From Candidatus Rhodoferax mariagerensis (lineage in GTDB: Bacteria > Pseudomonadota > Gammaproteobacteria > Burkholderiales > Burkholderiaceae_C), in assembly GCA_016719055.1 (NCBI GenBank), contig JADKAW010000026.1, positions 12,517-76,516 on the forward strand: a stretch of 64,000 nt of DNA, written 5' to 3'. A program made the translations under genes and the position numbers. This document shows positions 25,986 to 35,582 of this stretch, piece by piece; positions within the stretch are counted from its first letter, which is position 1, and every line of letters starts with the position of its first letter. Below the pieces are notes generated by a model. The model did no database searches. It was not told where the DNA came from and saw nothing but the letters and a program-made list of their open reading frames with translations.

Positions 25986-27929
25986 TTACAAATCCAGAGG
26001 GGGCCGCAGTGCGGACGGTTGCACATGGCGCCAGCGCCCGACAAAAGCGGCCAGCAGCGCCGCGATTAGGCCAGCCAGCATCACCCATTGCAGGGAATGA
26101 TGCCAGTTACCCTCAAAGGCGCCAAACAAATTGGCCTTGATGGCCTTGACCACCCAGGTAATGGGCAGGTAGGGACTGATTTGCGCAAAAAAACCACCGC
26201 TGAGCTCCACCGGCAAAATGCCTCCTGAGGACGATAACTGCACGGCCAGCAGCACCAGCGCCAGCGCCTTACCGGCGTCACCCAGTGCGCGGGTCAGGGC
26301 AAAAACAATCAATAAAAAAGTGACTGAGGCCACACACAAGGTGAGTGCCAGCGCGCCGGCATCGACCATTCGAATGTCCAGCACCCAGCGCAGGCACAGC
26401 CAGACCAGGGCTGCCTGTAGCAGAACAATGAACCCTGGCAACAACAGCTTGCCCGTCATTTTGGCTATGGGTGAATACTGCACTGCTGCCCGCGGCAGCC
26501 GGCGCATATGAATCAGAAAAGCCGCCAGACTGGCACCCAACCATAAGGCCCCTGGAATGATGTTGGGTGCGAAACCACTGCCGTTGTTTTGCACGGGTGC
26601 ATCAACTTCGATCGCAGGCTGCACCGATGTGGCAAGGCCTTGCGCGTTACCACCCATGGTTTTGACGGAGGCGGGCAGGGATTCTTCCAGTAATTCAAGC
26701 CCGCCCGCCAGATGTTGTGCGGCCAAGGCGACTTTATGCGTTCCGCCCTTGAGCGCCGAGCTGCCGCTGGTCAAGCCGGCGCTGGCGCGCGTGAGTTCAT
26801 CAAATTTGCTGTCCTCCGGCAGCTGTACCACCATGCTGCGCAAACCGGCGTTCAGACTGCGCAGCCCGTTGGTCAGGCTGCCAACACCTGTCTGGAGCTG
26901 GGTGGCGCCGTCGGTGAGCTTTTGCTGCGCCACACCTGCGCTTTTGAGGCCACTACCCAATGCGGCCACGCCGTCGCCAAGCTGATCGAGTCCCTCTTTG
27001 ACCTCGGTGGCAACAAACAGACTGCTGTGGGCCTGTTCACGAAAACCGCTGACACCCGTTTGCACCCGTTGTGCACCTTGCTGCAGCTGGAGCAAGCCGG
27101 CCCCCAGCTCTTCGTGCCCTGCCACCAGGGTCTGGGCGCCTTCTTCAAGCCGGCGCAGATCCGAGTTTCTGGCGCGCTGGGCCATCATGGTGCGCAAGCC
27201 ACCGCCCAATTCCCTTGTGCCTGAGGCCAGTTGTCCGACGCCTTGCTCAACGCGCACAGTTCCCGCAGACAGGCTTTCGGCCCCTTTGGCTGCCAACTGC
27301 GCGCCACTGGCCAGTTCCTTGGCACCCAGGCGCAGTTGCAGCACGCCGTCATGCAGGCGCTCGATGCTGCGCTGTGACCCGGCAGCATCGGCCAGCACCA
27401 GGGCCCAGCGCTGCTCGTTCAGGCTTTGATTCACTTCCCGCCCCAGGTCTTCGGCAAAGCGCCGGGCCAGTCCGGCGCTGGGATAACTGTTGCCCTCAGA
27501 AGCAAAGATCACCAGTTTGCCAGCACCGGCCTGGGCACCCGGAATGGCGTTGGAGCTGAAATCGGGCGGCACAATCAGCGCAAAAGCCAGTGTGCCCTGT
27601 CGCACCAAGCGGCGCGCCTCCTGTTCGCTGGACATATCCACAAAGCCAAATTCCGGTTTCTCTTTAAGCCGCTGGGTGACCTCGCGCCCCACGTTAAAGG
27701 ACTGTTGGCGGTACACCAGACCCTGATCCAGATTGACAAGGGCAACTGCCAGATCGTGGGTTTTGGCAGCGGGGTCCCACACGCTGGCCAGGTAAATCAC
27801 CACATACAGGGCCGGAATCACCACCACCACGGCCGCAGCGAGCAGCAACCGTGGGTAACGAACAAAAAAACTGGCCTCTAACAGGGCGAGGCCCAGTACC
27901 GCTGATTTGCCGCTGAGATTAGTCTTCAT
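25986..27929 (-). CDS. YhgE/Pip-type membrane protein
   Basis: A 647-residue protein with one N-terminal membrane helix (about residues 25-48, RLLLAAAVVVVIPALYVVIY) followed by the YhgE/Pip-type extracytoplasmic region (DLAVALVNLDQG). Then comes a long stretch of short helical repeats (LxxGAxQLxxG-like) and about five membrane helices at the C-terminus. The family is related to the permease half of export systems and to phage infection protein. The start chosen is ATG 27929 (MKTNLSGKSAV); a GTG at 27944 is the alternative. The substrate is unknown. Confidence 0.8.
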   Translation of the reverse strand: MKTNLSGKSAVLGLALLEASFFVRYPRLLLAAAVVVVIPALYVVIYLASVWDPAAKTHDLAVALVNLDQGLVYRQQSFNVGREVTQRLKEKPEFGFVDMSSEQEARRLVRQGTLAFALIVPPDFSSNAIPGAQAGAGKLVIFASEGNSYPSAGLARRFAEDLGREVNQSLNEQRWALVLADAAGSQRSIERLHDGVLQLRLGAKELASGAQLAAKGAESLSAGTVRVEQGVGQLASGTRELGGGLRTMMAQRARNSDLRRLEEGAQTLVAGHEELGAGLLQLQQGAQRVQTGVSGFREQAHSSLFVATEVKEGLDQLGDGVAALGSGLKSAGVAQQKLTDGATQLQTGVGSLTNGLRSLNAGLRSMVVQLPEDSKFDELTRASAGLTSGSSALKGGTHKVALAAQHLAGGLELLEESLPASVKTMGGNAQGLATSVQPAIEVDAPVQNNGSGFAPNIIPGALWLGASLAAFLIHMRRLPRAAVQYSPIAKMTGKLLLPGFIVLLQAALVWLCLRWVLDIRMVDAGALALTLCVASVTFLLIVFALTRALGDAGKALALVLLAVQLSSSGGILPVELSGGFFAQISPYLPITWVVKAIKANLFGAFEGNWHHSLQWVMLAGLIAALLAAFVGRWRHVQPSALRPPLDL

Positions 27930-28018
27930 GACCCACGCTAGCACATGTTACTTTCAAGCCCAAGCGCCGCAGTTTGCAGGCTTTGACGGGTAGACGGGAA
28001 ACCATTGAATCATCGCCA

Positions 28019-29377
28019 TCACGCAACACCGGGGGCAGGGGCCGTCACCACACGATTGCGACCTTGCGTTTTGGCCTGGTACAAGGCGGCGTCGACCTGT
28101 TCAAACATGTGACCGGACGGATCGCCTGGCTCCAGCGTGGCCACCCCGGCGCTGAGCGTCAGTGGCCGGCCCAGCTTGAAGTCATGTTGGCTGGCCGCTT
28201 GCACCAGCCGCTCGGCCAGGCGTTGGGCCTGCACCCCCGATGTGGCGGGGCATAACAACAAAAACTCTTCGCCGCCCCAACGCAGGATGTGGTCAACGCC
28301 GCGTGCGGTCTCGCGCAGAAAGGCCGCCACCTCAATCAGCACCCGGTCGCCCGTGGGGTGGCCGAACTCATCGTTGATGCGTTTGAAAAAATCGATGTCC
28401 ACCAGCACCACCGACAGAGCCTGGTTTTGCCGGCGCGAGCGCGCCAGCTCATGCTCGTATAGGACCTCAAAATGGGTGCGGTTGCGCAAGCCAGTGAGTG
28501 CGTCGGTTTGCGACAGCCGTTTGAGCTCGGCATTGACCTGGCGCAGGCGCCGAATCCAGTAGGCGCTGGTCAGCAGGATCGCAATCCAGATGGCCGACAG
28601 CCAGCCCAGCAAGCGGTAGTCAAACGGGGCCACCATTTTGATGGCAACATGCTTGTCAACGATCGCCTTGCGCTCTTGCGGCGTGATGCTGGCCACGCCC
28701 TGGCTCAGACGCTCGTGCAGTGCCGGCTGCGTCTTGATTACACCGATACGCAGCTTGTTGCCATACCCTGGCACTTGCCCCGCAATCTTGAGGTTGAACC
28801 AGCCCTGGCCTTTGATGGTGTCGGCGGCCACAATCAGCGAGCGCATCGTCAGGTCAGCCTGGCGCTCAGACACCGCCTTGAACGCCAGCGCCTCGCTGTC
28901 AACCAGCAAAATTTTGAGGTTGGGGTAGTCATGGCGCAGCCGCTCTTCGACCGACGTGCCCTTGGGCAGCACCAGCGTCTCGTTGGACAGCGCCGCCAGG
29001 TCAGACACAAACGCGTGCTCCTCGCGCGTAATCAGCACGTTTTCGTCGACCAGCACCGGGTTGGTGAACAGCAGCCAGGCGTCGCGCTTGGGGCTCTGGT
29101 TCAAAAAACTCATCAGCTGACAGCGCCCGGCTTGCGAGGCAGCCAGACTGTCGTCCCAGTCTTTGGTGGGCACCAGTTGCAGCGTGATGCCGCTGCGCTG
29201 CGCGGCGAGCTTGAGCAAATCCGCAGCGATCCCCACATGCTGACCGTGGGCATCAATGTGCTCAAACGGCGGCCAGTCAGGGTCAACACAGAAGCTCACC
29301 GCCCCGGGTGGCGGCGCTTGTGCCTGGCCGTGGGTGCTAAACAGGCCCAGCACCAGCAGCGCGAGCCATTTATTCAT
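28019..29377 (-). CDS. Diguanylate cyclase with periplasmic amino-acid-binding-type sensor
   Basis: A 452-residue protein. A signal peptide (residues 1-20, LALLVLGLFSTHGQAQA) leads to an SBP_bac_3-type domain (about 25-245, with CVDPDWPPFEHIDAHGQHVG). One membrane helix follows (about 257-275), then a GGDEF domain (about 290-445) with active-site RWGGEEFLLL and DIDFFKRINDEFGH. The inhibitory RxxD site is not obvious. It makes cyclic-di-GMP, probably in response to a bound small molecule. The N-terminal 8 bases overlap the end of arfB, indicating translational coupling. Confidence 0.92.
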   Translation of the reverse strand: MNKWLALLVLGLFSTHGQAQAPPPGAVSFCVDPDWPPFEHIDAHGQHVGIAADLLKLAAQRSGITLQLVPTKDWDDSLAASQAGRCQLMSFLNQSPKRDAWLLFTNPVLVDENVLITREEHAFVSDLAALSNETLVLPKGTSVEERLRHDYPNLKILLVDSEALAFKAVSERQADLTMRSLIVAADTIKGQGWFNLKIAGQVPGYGNKLRIGVIKTQPALHERLSQGVASITPQERKAIVDKHVAIKMVAPFDYRLLGWLSAIWIAILLTSAYWIRRLRQVNAELKRLSQTDALTGLRNRTHFEVLYEHELARSRRQNQALSVVLVDIDFFKRINDEFGHPTGDRVLIEVAAFLRETARGVDHILRWGGEEFLLLCPATSGVQAQRLAERLVQAASQHDFKLGRPLTLSAGVATLEPGDPSGHMFEQVDAALYQAKTQGRNRVVTAPAPGVA

Positions 29378-29774
29378 ACACCGTCTTCTTTCTCAGTGAC
29401 TTGGTTTCGGCTTGCTGACGCTTTTGGGTTAGCCGCTGCAGTTTGGATGCACGCGTGGGCCGCGTGGCGCGGCGTGGCGTGGGTGGGCGCCCGACAGCGT
29501 CAACCAGCGCCTGCAGGCGGGCCAGGGCGTCGAATTTGTTGGATTCCTGGGTGCGGTGGCTTTGCGCCTTGATGACCAGCACCCCGTCCTGAGTGATGCG
29601 GCCATCGCGCAGCGCCAGCAGCCGTGCCTTCACATCGTCGGGCAGGCTGGAGGCTGCAATGTCAAAACGCAGGTGGATGGCGCTGGACACCTTGTTGACG
29701 TTTTGCCCGCCGGCACCCTGAGCGCGAATGGCAGTCAGCTCCACCTCGTTGTCAGGAACTCGCAGTGCATCCAT
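29370..29774 (-). CDS. arfB: Ribosome rescue peptidyl-tRNA hydrolase ArfB (YaeJ)
   Basis: A 134-residue protein with the catalytic RAQGAGGQNVNKV motif at about residues 17-29 (GGQ) and a basic C-terminal tail (RPTRASKLQRLTQKRQQ) that enters the mRNA channel. Release of stalled peptides from ribosomes lacking a stop codon is well established for this family. It is immediately upstream of the diguanylate cyclase gene. Length matches the family. Confidence 0.93.
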   Translation of the reverse strand: MDALRVPDNEVELTAIRAQGAGGQNVNKVSSAIHLRFDIAASSLPDDVKARLLALRDGRITQDGVLVIKAQSHRTQESNKFDALARLQALVDAVGRPPTPRRATRPTRASKLQRLTQKRQQAETKSLRKKTVYE

Positions 29775-29777
29775 TTT

Positions 29778-29820
29778 GATGGCTTTTCACGCTTTCTGGA
29801 TAAGGGCTAGAGAGCTAAAT
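29778..29820 (+). repeat. Dispersed intergenic repeat copy
   Basis: Contains TGATGGCTTTTCACGC, a spacer, then ATAAGGGCTAGAGAGCTAAA, matching the repeat at 23878. It fills the gap between arfB and trhP and ends over the trhP stop codon region. Confidence 0.65.
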
Positions 29821-31233
29821 GACCATTGATGGGGCGGTGGCCGCAGGGCTGTCAGGTGCATTGACATACCGCGCCACAAAAGCACCGACTGCGCTGGCGG
29901 GCAAGGGCAGCCAGACTACATGGCCGCTGCCGGGTGCCACTTGCATCGCTTGCGCATCGGCATTTTCCATGTGGGTGAGTTGCACATCCACATTGCCTGT
30001 CGGCGCAATGATCTCCAGCCAGTCACCCACCGCAAAACGGTTTTTGACACGCACCTCAGCCAGGCCGCGTGCCGCATCGAAGCTGAGCACGTCGCCCACA
30101 TACAGACTACGGCCTGACTCGGAGTAGCCGCGCAGGTAGTTTTGGGTCTCTTGCGGTGTGTGGCGTTGAAAGAAGCCGCTGGTGTAGCCCCGGTTGGCCA
30201 GTCCTTCGAGTTGCCCCAGCAAAGCCGGGTCAAGCTCGCGTCCAGCCACGGCGTCGTCGATGGCGCGGCGGTAGCTTTGCACCGTGCGCGCCACGTAATA
30301 GGGGCTTTTGGTGCGGCCTTCGATTTTGAGTGAATCGACGCCGATTTCGACCAGACGCTTGACATGCTCAATGGCGCGCAGGTCTTTGCTGTTCATCACG
30401 TAGGTTCCGTGTTCGTCTTCTTCGATGGGCATGTAGCTGCCCGGACGCTGGCTTTCTTCAATCACATAGACCTCGTCGGCCTCGGCCACGCGCTCCACAT
30501 CGTCATGGTCATCTTGAGCACCAAAGCCAGCTGGTGCGCCTCGGTCGTGCTTCTCACGCTCGCGCTCCATGGCGGTTTGCGGAGCAAGAATGTCGCCCGA
30601 GGCATCGACTTGGCCTTTTTGCGTTTTGTAATCCCAACGGCAAGAGTTGGTGCAACTGCCCTGATTGGCATCGCGGTGGTTGAAATAGCCCGACAACAGG
30701 CAGCGGCCCGAGTAAGCAATGCACAAGGCACCATGCACAAATACCTCCAGCTCGGTGTCCGGGCAGTCCTGGCGAATCTGCTCGACCTGGTCCAGCGACA
30801 GCTCGCGCGACAGGATCACCCGACTCACGCCCACGGTTTTCCAGAAGCGCACGGCGGCTGCGTTCACTGTATTGGCTTGCACCGACAGGTGGATTTCCAT
30901 ATCGGGCCAGGTTTCGCGCACCATCATGATCAGGCCAGGGTCGGACATGATCATGGCGTCAGGTTTGAGCGCCACCACCGGTGCCATGTTGTTGATGTAA
31001 TGTTTGATCTTGTTGCCGTGCGGAAAGATGTTGCTGACCAAAAAAAACTTGGCCCCCTTGGCGTGGGTGCTGTCTATGCCTTGTTTCAAGACCTCGATGT
31101 CGCCAAAGTCGTTGTTGCGCACGCGCAAGCTGTAGCGCGGCTGGCCGGCATAAATGGCGTTGGCACCAAAGGCCAGCGCCGTTTCCAGCATGGCCAGCGA
31201 ACCGGCGGGGGCCAACAATTCAGGCATTTTCAT
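29815..31233 (-). CDS. trhP: Peptidase U32-type tRNA hydroxylation protein (TrhP/YegQ)
   Basis: A 472-residue U32-family protein. The N-terminus MKMPELLAPAGSLAMLETAL, HLSVQANTVN and the cluster-ligand motif GRCLLSGYFNHRDANQGSC followed by CRWDY identify the YegQ/TrhP group. In this group the protein acts in 5-hydroxyuridine formation at tRNA position 34. A charged insert (about 225-260, REREKHDRGAPAG) separates the two halves. There is no sign of real peptidase catalysis. Confidence 0.9.
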   Translation of the reverse strand: MKMPELLAPAGSLAMLETALAFGANAIYAGQPRYSLRVRNNDFGDIEVLKQGIDSTHAKGAKFFLVSNIFPHGNKIKHYINNMAPVVALKPDAMIMSDPGLIMMVRETWPDMEIHLSVQANTVNAAAVRFWKTVGVSRVILSRELSLDQVEQIRQDCPDTELEVFVHGALCIAYSGRCLLSGYFNHRDANQGSCTNSCRWDYKTQKGQVDASGDILAPQTAMEREREKHDRGAPAGFGAQDDHDDVERVAEADEVYVIEESQRPGSYMPIEEDEHGTYVMNSKDLRAIEHVKRLVEIGVDSLKIEGRTKSPYYVARTVQSYRRAIDDAVAGRELDPALLGQLEGLANRGYTSGFFQRHTPQETQNYLRGYSESGRSLYVGDVLSFDAARGLAEVRVKNRFAVGDWLEIIAPTGNVDVQLTHMENADAQAMQVAPGSGHVVWLPLPASAVGAFVARYVNAPDSPAATAPSMVI

Positions 31234-31287
31234 GGGGTGTACTTCGTTGAAAAATTTTGGCAGGCCTCAAACATTGCTTCAATAAGC

Positions 31288-31330
31288 ATAGCTATCGGTG
31301 CAATATCCATAAGGGCTAGAAGCCAATAAG
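31288..31330 (+). repeat. Dispersed intergenic repeat copy
   Basis: Reads ATAGCTATCGGTGCAATATC, then CATAAGGGCTAGAAGCCAAT. It matches the repeat at 23878 and sits in the 110-base space between trhP and aroC. Confidence 0.65.
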
Positions 31331-31343
31331 GCTACAAACTCCT

Positions 31344-32438
31344 TCAGGCTTTGGCAGCAATCGGCGGCAGATCAACCCGCACGTCGCCGCACTGAGCGCG
31401 GTGATTGAGCGCGTGCTCCATCACCACCAGTGCCAGCATGGCCTCAAGTATCGGCGTGGCGCGAATGCCCACACAAGGGTCATGGCGGCCTTTGGTCACC
31501 ACCTCGGTCGTTTGGCCGGCGGTATCGATCGACTCACGCGGCGTCAGGATCGAGCTGGTGGGTTTGATGGCTACTGACACTTCCAGGTCTTGCCCGCTGC
31601 TGATGCCACCCAAGGTGCCACCAGCGTTGTTGCCTTTGAAACCTGCGGGCGAGAGCGAATCGCCATGCGTGCTGCCGCGCTGCGTAACGCTTGCAAAGCC
31701 GGCGCCAATTTCAACCCCTTTGACGGCATTGACACCCATCATGGCATAGGCAATATCGGCGTCCATTTTGTCAAACAAGGGCTCGCCCAAGCCTACCGGC
31801 ACGCTCAAAGCACAAACGCGCAGCCGCGCACCGCACGAGTCGCCGCTTTTGCGCAGCGCCTCCATGTAGGCTTCCAGGGCGGACACGTCGGCCACCGGCG
31901 CAAAAAACGGGTTGTGGGGCACATGGTCCCAGGACTCGAAGGCAATTGGCAGCTCGCCCACCTGGGTCATGCAGCCCATAAAGACGGTGCCGTATTTCTC
32001 AAACAGCCACTTTTTGGCCACCGCGCCGGCAGCCACCATGGGCGCAGTCAGGCGTGCGCTGCTACGGCCGCCACCGCGCGGATCACGAATGCCGTATTTC
32101 TGAAAATAGGCGTAATCCGCATGGCCGGGGCGAAAAGTCTGAACGATGTTGCCATAGTCTTTGCTGCGCTGGTCGGTGTTGTTGATCAGCAGGCAAATTG
32201 GCGTGCCCGTGGTTTTGCCTTCGTAAACGCCCGACAGAATCCGTACTGCGTCGGGTTCATTGCGCTGGGTGACAAATTTGCTGGTGCCCGGGCGGCGCCG
32301 GTCCAGATCAGGCTGAATATCGGCCTCGCACAGCTGCAGGCCCGGTGGACATCCGTCAATCACACAGCCAATGGCTGGGCCGTGGGATTCACCAAAGTTG
32401 GTGACCGCAAATAGGTTTCCAAAGGTGTTTCCGCTCAT
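31344..32438 (-). CDS. aroC: Chorismate synthase
   Basis: A 364-residue enzyme making chorismate from EPSP with reduced FMN, the last common step of the aromatic amino acid pathway. Signature segments GESHGPAIGCVIDGCPPG (residues 12-29), RDPRGGGRSSARLTAPMVAAG (about 121) and the C-terminal SIDTAGQTTEVVTKGRHDPC are intact. Length is typical. The start is ATG 32438. Confidence 0.97.
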   Translation of the reverse strand: MSGNTFGNLFAVTNFGESHGPAIGCVIDGCPPGLQLCEADIQPDLDRRRPGTSKFVTQRNEPDAVRILSGVYEGKTTGTPICLLINNTDQRSKDYGNIVQTFRPGHADYAYFQKYGIRDPRGGGRSSARLTAPMVAAGAVAKKWLFEKYGTVFMGCMTQVGELPIAFESWDHVPHNPFFAPVADVSALEAYMEALRKSGDSCGARLRVCALSVPVGLGEPLFDKMDADIAYAMMGVNAVKGVEIGAGFASVTQRGSTHGDSLSPAGFKGNNAGGTLGGISSGQDLEVSVAIKPTSSILTPRESIDTAGQTTEVVTKGRHDPCVGIRATPILEAMLALVVMEHALNHRAQCGDVRVDLPPIAAKA

Positions 32439-32549
32439 TCAATAGATTATCCCAGACCCGAGGGCATTGCTCTGGTGCTGTGTTGGCATGGGAGTTGTTT
32501 GTGATTGATTACCCAAAGACCTTGAATGACACGCTTGAATCAAATCAAG

Positions 32550-32597
32550 GCGGGTGTAGTTCAATGGTAGGCCTACCCCACCAATGGTGACACCCGC
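32550..32597 (+). pseudogene. Truncated tRNA-Gly copy at the left end of an island
   Basis: The first 21 bases are identical to the 5' end (acceptor and D-arm) of the intact tRNA-Gly at 35583. The anticodon and T arms are missing, but a matching acceptor 3' strand CACCCGCT follows. This is best explained as an attachment-site remnant left by an element integrated at tRNA-Gly. Confidence 0.65.
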
Positions 32598-33056
32598 TTT
32601 CACCATTAAACCGATACCAAAACCTACACTAGAAAACTTGGCCTACTCCGCAGCGGACACTTTCCGACGTTGGTTGTGTCGGTCATGTCGGTCACCAAGT
32701 CATTTTCTGCGAATCCTGAAGTTCTCACCGAGGCACCCCCCCGCTACAACCCGATAGTCCCAACAATTCGGTTGCGCGAGTTGTTGCCTTGGCGAGTACG
32801 AAGCCTGGACCAGGCTTAGGCGCTGTTTTAGTGTTCATCTGGCCCCCTTTTTCTTTCAATGGAAACATTTTTTCACGCTCATTCAATCATTGATGTTTTT
32901 GTGCAATCTCCAGATTTATTTCGGCGTCGTTGGCGCCTCATAGTCAGGACTCACGACCAGGCCCGGATGTTGGCAAATTCGGCGGCAGGGCGTTATTGGA
33001 TTCGATAGCTTGATGCACTGTGGCTCGCTGCTTGAAAGTTTGGGCTAGGACTTCAT
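32598..33056. other. Non-coding left part of the island
   Basis: No supported gene lies in these 459 bases. The sequence AAAACCTACACTA at about 32,625 recurs near the right end of the island at about 35,440, suggesting integrase arm or terminal repeats. No terminator was identified. Confidence 0.4.
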
Positions 33057-34433
33057 CTATTCAAGCAATTTAAAGGCAATTGAAGACACAAACCCAGCGA
33101 GCGTGGTCAGCCCCACGACAGTCGGTCCACCCAGATGTACAGCTTCTGGAATCATGGTTTGTGCGACCATGGTTAGCATCGCTCCGGCAGCAATACCTTC
33201 GACAAAAACGATCGCTGTGGGATTGATTCCGGCACCGATCGAGTATCCGAGGTATGCACTCAGGGCGCTGGCAGCAACAAGTGAGAGCCAAAGCAGCAAT
33301 ACTTTCTTCGCCTTCCAACCCTGATTTCGCATGCCGATACTGCTGGAAAACGCCTCCGGCAAATTGGAAAGGAAAAGCCCCGCGATCAGCGTGTAAGGAA
33401 TGAGGGCGCTCAGCGCTGGAACGTTCCCTGCCGTTGTTTGGCTGGTCACCATAGCCAATACTCCGGCCCCTACAACGAAACTCTCGGGAATTCCGTCCAT
33501 AACGCTGCCTAACCAAATGGCTAAGGGCGCGCTTTTTTGTTCCTGAGCATCCAACTTGATTTCCTGGTGCCCTGGCAAAGGGTGAGCGTGAAGACCAGCG
33601 GTCACTTCAGTGGCCCAATCGACTCCGGCAGCACTAGAGCTCAGGTCAGCAAGATTCAAATCTTCAATCCGCATTTCGGCGCACCGAGCAGCAATGGCAC
33701 CTAATTCTGGAACATGAGGTCTCAGCTTGTCAAAGTCAACCTTCAACAACTCAAAAGCCTTCACTGAGGATGCAGCCTTGGCAGTCGCATGGTGCTGGGC
33801 GTGGGTCAGCAGTGAGAGCGCGCCGATCACTTCACCGTCTGAAACTGTCTTGAAGGGTTGCCCCGCAACGGTCATGCTGACCTCACCCCGGGCAACAAAT
33901 AACAATCTGTCACACTGCTGCCCCTCTTCAAACAAGCTATCTCCAACAGCAAAATGGACCGGGCGAATCGCAGGGATAAGTCGTTTCATGAGATCTGGAG
34001 GAATGGCCTGAAACAACGCCATTCCCCCGAACTGCTGGAGCATGTACTCCAGCTGGCAATGATGGCGATGCCTTAGGTGGCTGATCGTTGTGCTTACCTT
34101 GCGCAAGTATCCGCCGCGTTGCCCAAGCAGATAATTGAGAAATGTAAACATTGCCCCGCCAACGATGCAGCCCGCCAGCAACCACAATAACGTTTCGGCA
34201 CCGCCGGAGCCATGCCCGGCGGAGGGTTGATGTACATCCATGGCAACTGGTGCCACCAGCGCAACGCTCAGCGCTGCAATCAACGCTCCAGCACCAAATG
34301 CGGCAAGCCCCGCCGTAATGCTTTGTCTTGGGGTCCAAAGCATGCCGAGAATCGCCCCCAACAGCAGCGAAGCCGCGCAAAAAGCCCCGAGCATGGCTGC
34401 CCAAAGTGGATAGGAAATGATGAAGGAAGGCAT
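33057..34433 (-). CDS. ZIP-family metal permease with internal cyclic-nucleotide-binding-like domain
   Basis: A 458-residue protein. Three hydrophobic segments open it (about residues 10-100, AGLAAFGAGALIAALSVALV). Residues about 140-255 are a cNMP-binding-like fold (PVHFAVGDSLFEEGQQCDRL and FVARGEVSMTV). ZIP helices follow, with TM4 motif MDGIPESFVVGAG and TM5 motif EGIAAGAMLTMVAQTMIPEA. The phosphate-binding cassette is atypical: ALSLLTHAQHHATAK lacks the usual Arg before Ala-Thr. ZIP proteins import Zn, Fe or Mn. ATG 34433 was chosen (MPSFIISYPLWAAM), with a TTG start 48 bases upstream possible. It lies inside the tRNA-Gly island. Confidence 0.8.
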   Translation of the reverse strand: MPSFIISYPLWAAMLGAFCAASLLLGAILGMLWTPRQSITAGLAAFGAGALIAALSVALVAPVAMDVHQPSAGHGSGGAETLLWLLAGCIVGGAMFTFLNYLLGQRGGYLRKVSTTISHLRHRHHCQLEYMLQQFGGMALFQAIPPDLMKRLIPAIRPVHFAVGDSLFEEGQQCDRLLFVARGEVSMTVAGQPFKTVSDGEVIGALSLLTHAQHHATAKAASSVKAFELLKVDFDKLRPHVPELGAIAARCAEMRIEDLNLADLSSSAAGVDWATEVTAGLHAHPLPGHQEIKLDAQEQKSAPLAIWLGSVMDGIPESFVVGAGVLAMVTSQTTAGNVPALSALIPYTLIAGLFLSNLPEAFSSSIGMRNQGWKAKKVLLLWLSLVAASALSAYLGYSIGAGINPTAIVFVEGIAAGAMLTMVAQTMIPEAVHLGGPTVVGLTTLAGFVSSIAFKLLE

Positions 34434-34481
34434 GGATTGCGCAGGCCACAGTGCAGTCACTTCAAAATGTAACGCAAGCAA

Positions 34482-35189
34482 TCGGGATCAACAATAGCAG
34501 AAACCCCTCCACGCCGTAGCACTGAAGCTGTAGTGGCCTACTTTGTCGGGGCAATGTTGATGCGGTGACAACCTGGGCGTTACCAGCTTTGTGCGGGTCT
34601 TGAATTTGCGCCTGGAGCACTTCAATTGGACGCGGTCGTGGAAAGAAGCGCGCGCAAGCAGGCAAAAGTCAGTCCGTTAGCACGGGCGTTGGGGCTGGCG
34701 CATCGTCGGCAGAGGTTGCTGGACCAGGGTACTGCACCGAATACATGCACGTTTAAGCCGGGCGTTCATCAGATAGAAATGACCCTGGTTGGGATAGCTG
34801 GCTCGCCTGTCAATTCAAGGGCGATCCGCAATCGCCTGAAATCCCACACAACATGTTCACGGCCACCTGATGGCGCAGACGGTTTGACTCACAACGACTC
34901 GGCAGTTTCAAACCGGCTGAAATCCAGCATGCTCGGGCTGGCGGCTAGATAAAGATGGGTTAAAGCAGTGGACGAAGCAATTTGATAAGAAAGAACGGTG
35001 AGTGGAGTGCAAAATGACATAGTCGATTGATCCAATTTTCTTGATCTGTCGGCAGTGTCCAACTTTGTCGCACGTTCAGAAGCATCCATGCAAAAACTGA
35101 CTAGGACAAATGAGTTTCCGAAGGCGCGGCAAAGCTCAAGTCGGCTTCACAAAGAGGTTGTAGTTTGGGCCGAAACACGGCCTGTTGCA
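34482..35189. other. Decayed island DNA without an intact gene
   Basis: On the plus strand, 34626-34735 encodes SARKQAKVSPLARALGLAH and RRQRLLDQG, resembling a small helix-turn-helix protein found beside phage-type recombinases. It soon loses coherence. The rest shows no convincing coding or structured RNA. Confidence 0.35.
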
Positions 35190-35372
35190 GACCTGTTGCC
35201 GCCAGTCGGTAGCGGTTACGGAAGGGCTCGCCCTTCCGTCCTCGGTGCTTTTATATCGGTAAGTCCAAGTCTTGCGTGATACTGAAACCTCCAGACGCAA
35301 GCCCGGACACCCGCAGACAAGCAAATGCTCGCCCGGTTTGAGCAGCTTGGCCGCCCGCGCATCAAAGTGCAT
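35190..35372 (-). pseudogene. N-terminal stub of a tyrosine integrase
   Basis: Starting at ATG 35372, the residues MHFDARAAKLLKPGEHLLVC and SVSRKTWTYRYKSTEDGR match the N-terminal arm-binding domain of phage/island integrases. Similarity ends near 35,230 and the catalytic domain with its R-H-R-Y residues is missing. Its position 210 bases before the intact tRNA-Gly supports integration there by this enzyme. Confidence 0.65.
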
Positions 35373-35582
35373 GATTTATACTCCTGCCAGTCGGTGATGT
35401 AGGTTTTGATTTCACAAACCTATACCGACGATAAAACCTACACTAAACCTGCACCAGCAGGTAAGCGTGGATAGGTTTTGAGAAGTGTAGAAAAAGTGAG
35501 AGACAGTGCCTGAAGATTAAAAATCTCTTATAAATCAAGCACTTAGACGGTCAATCTGTTTGAAATCAACGGGTTACAAAAT

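Noticed and set aside
30364..31329. A 321-residue plus-strand frame opposite trhP
   Set aside because: It is a shadow of the conserved U32-family gene.
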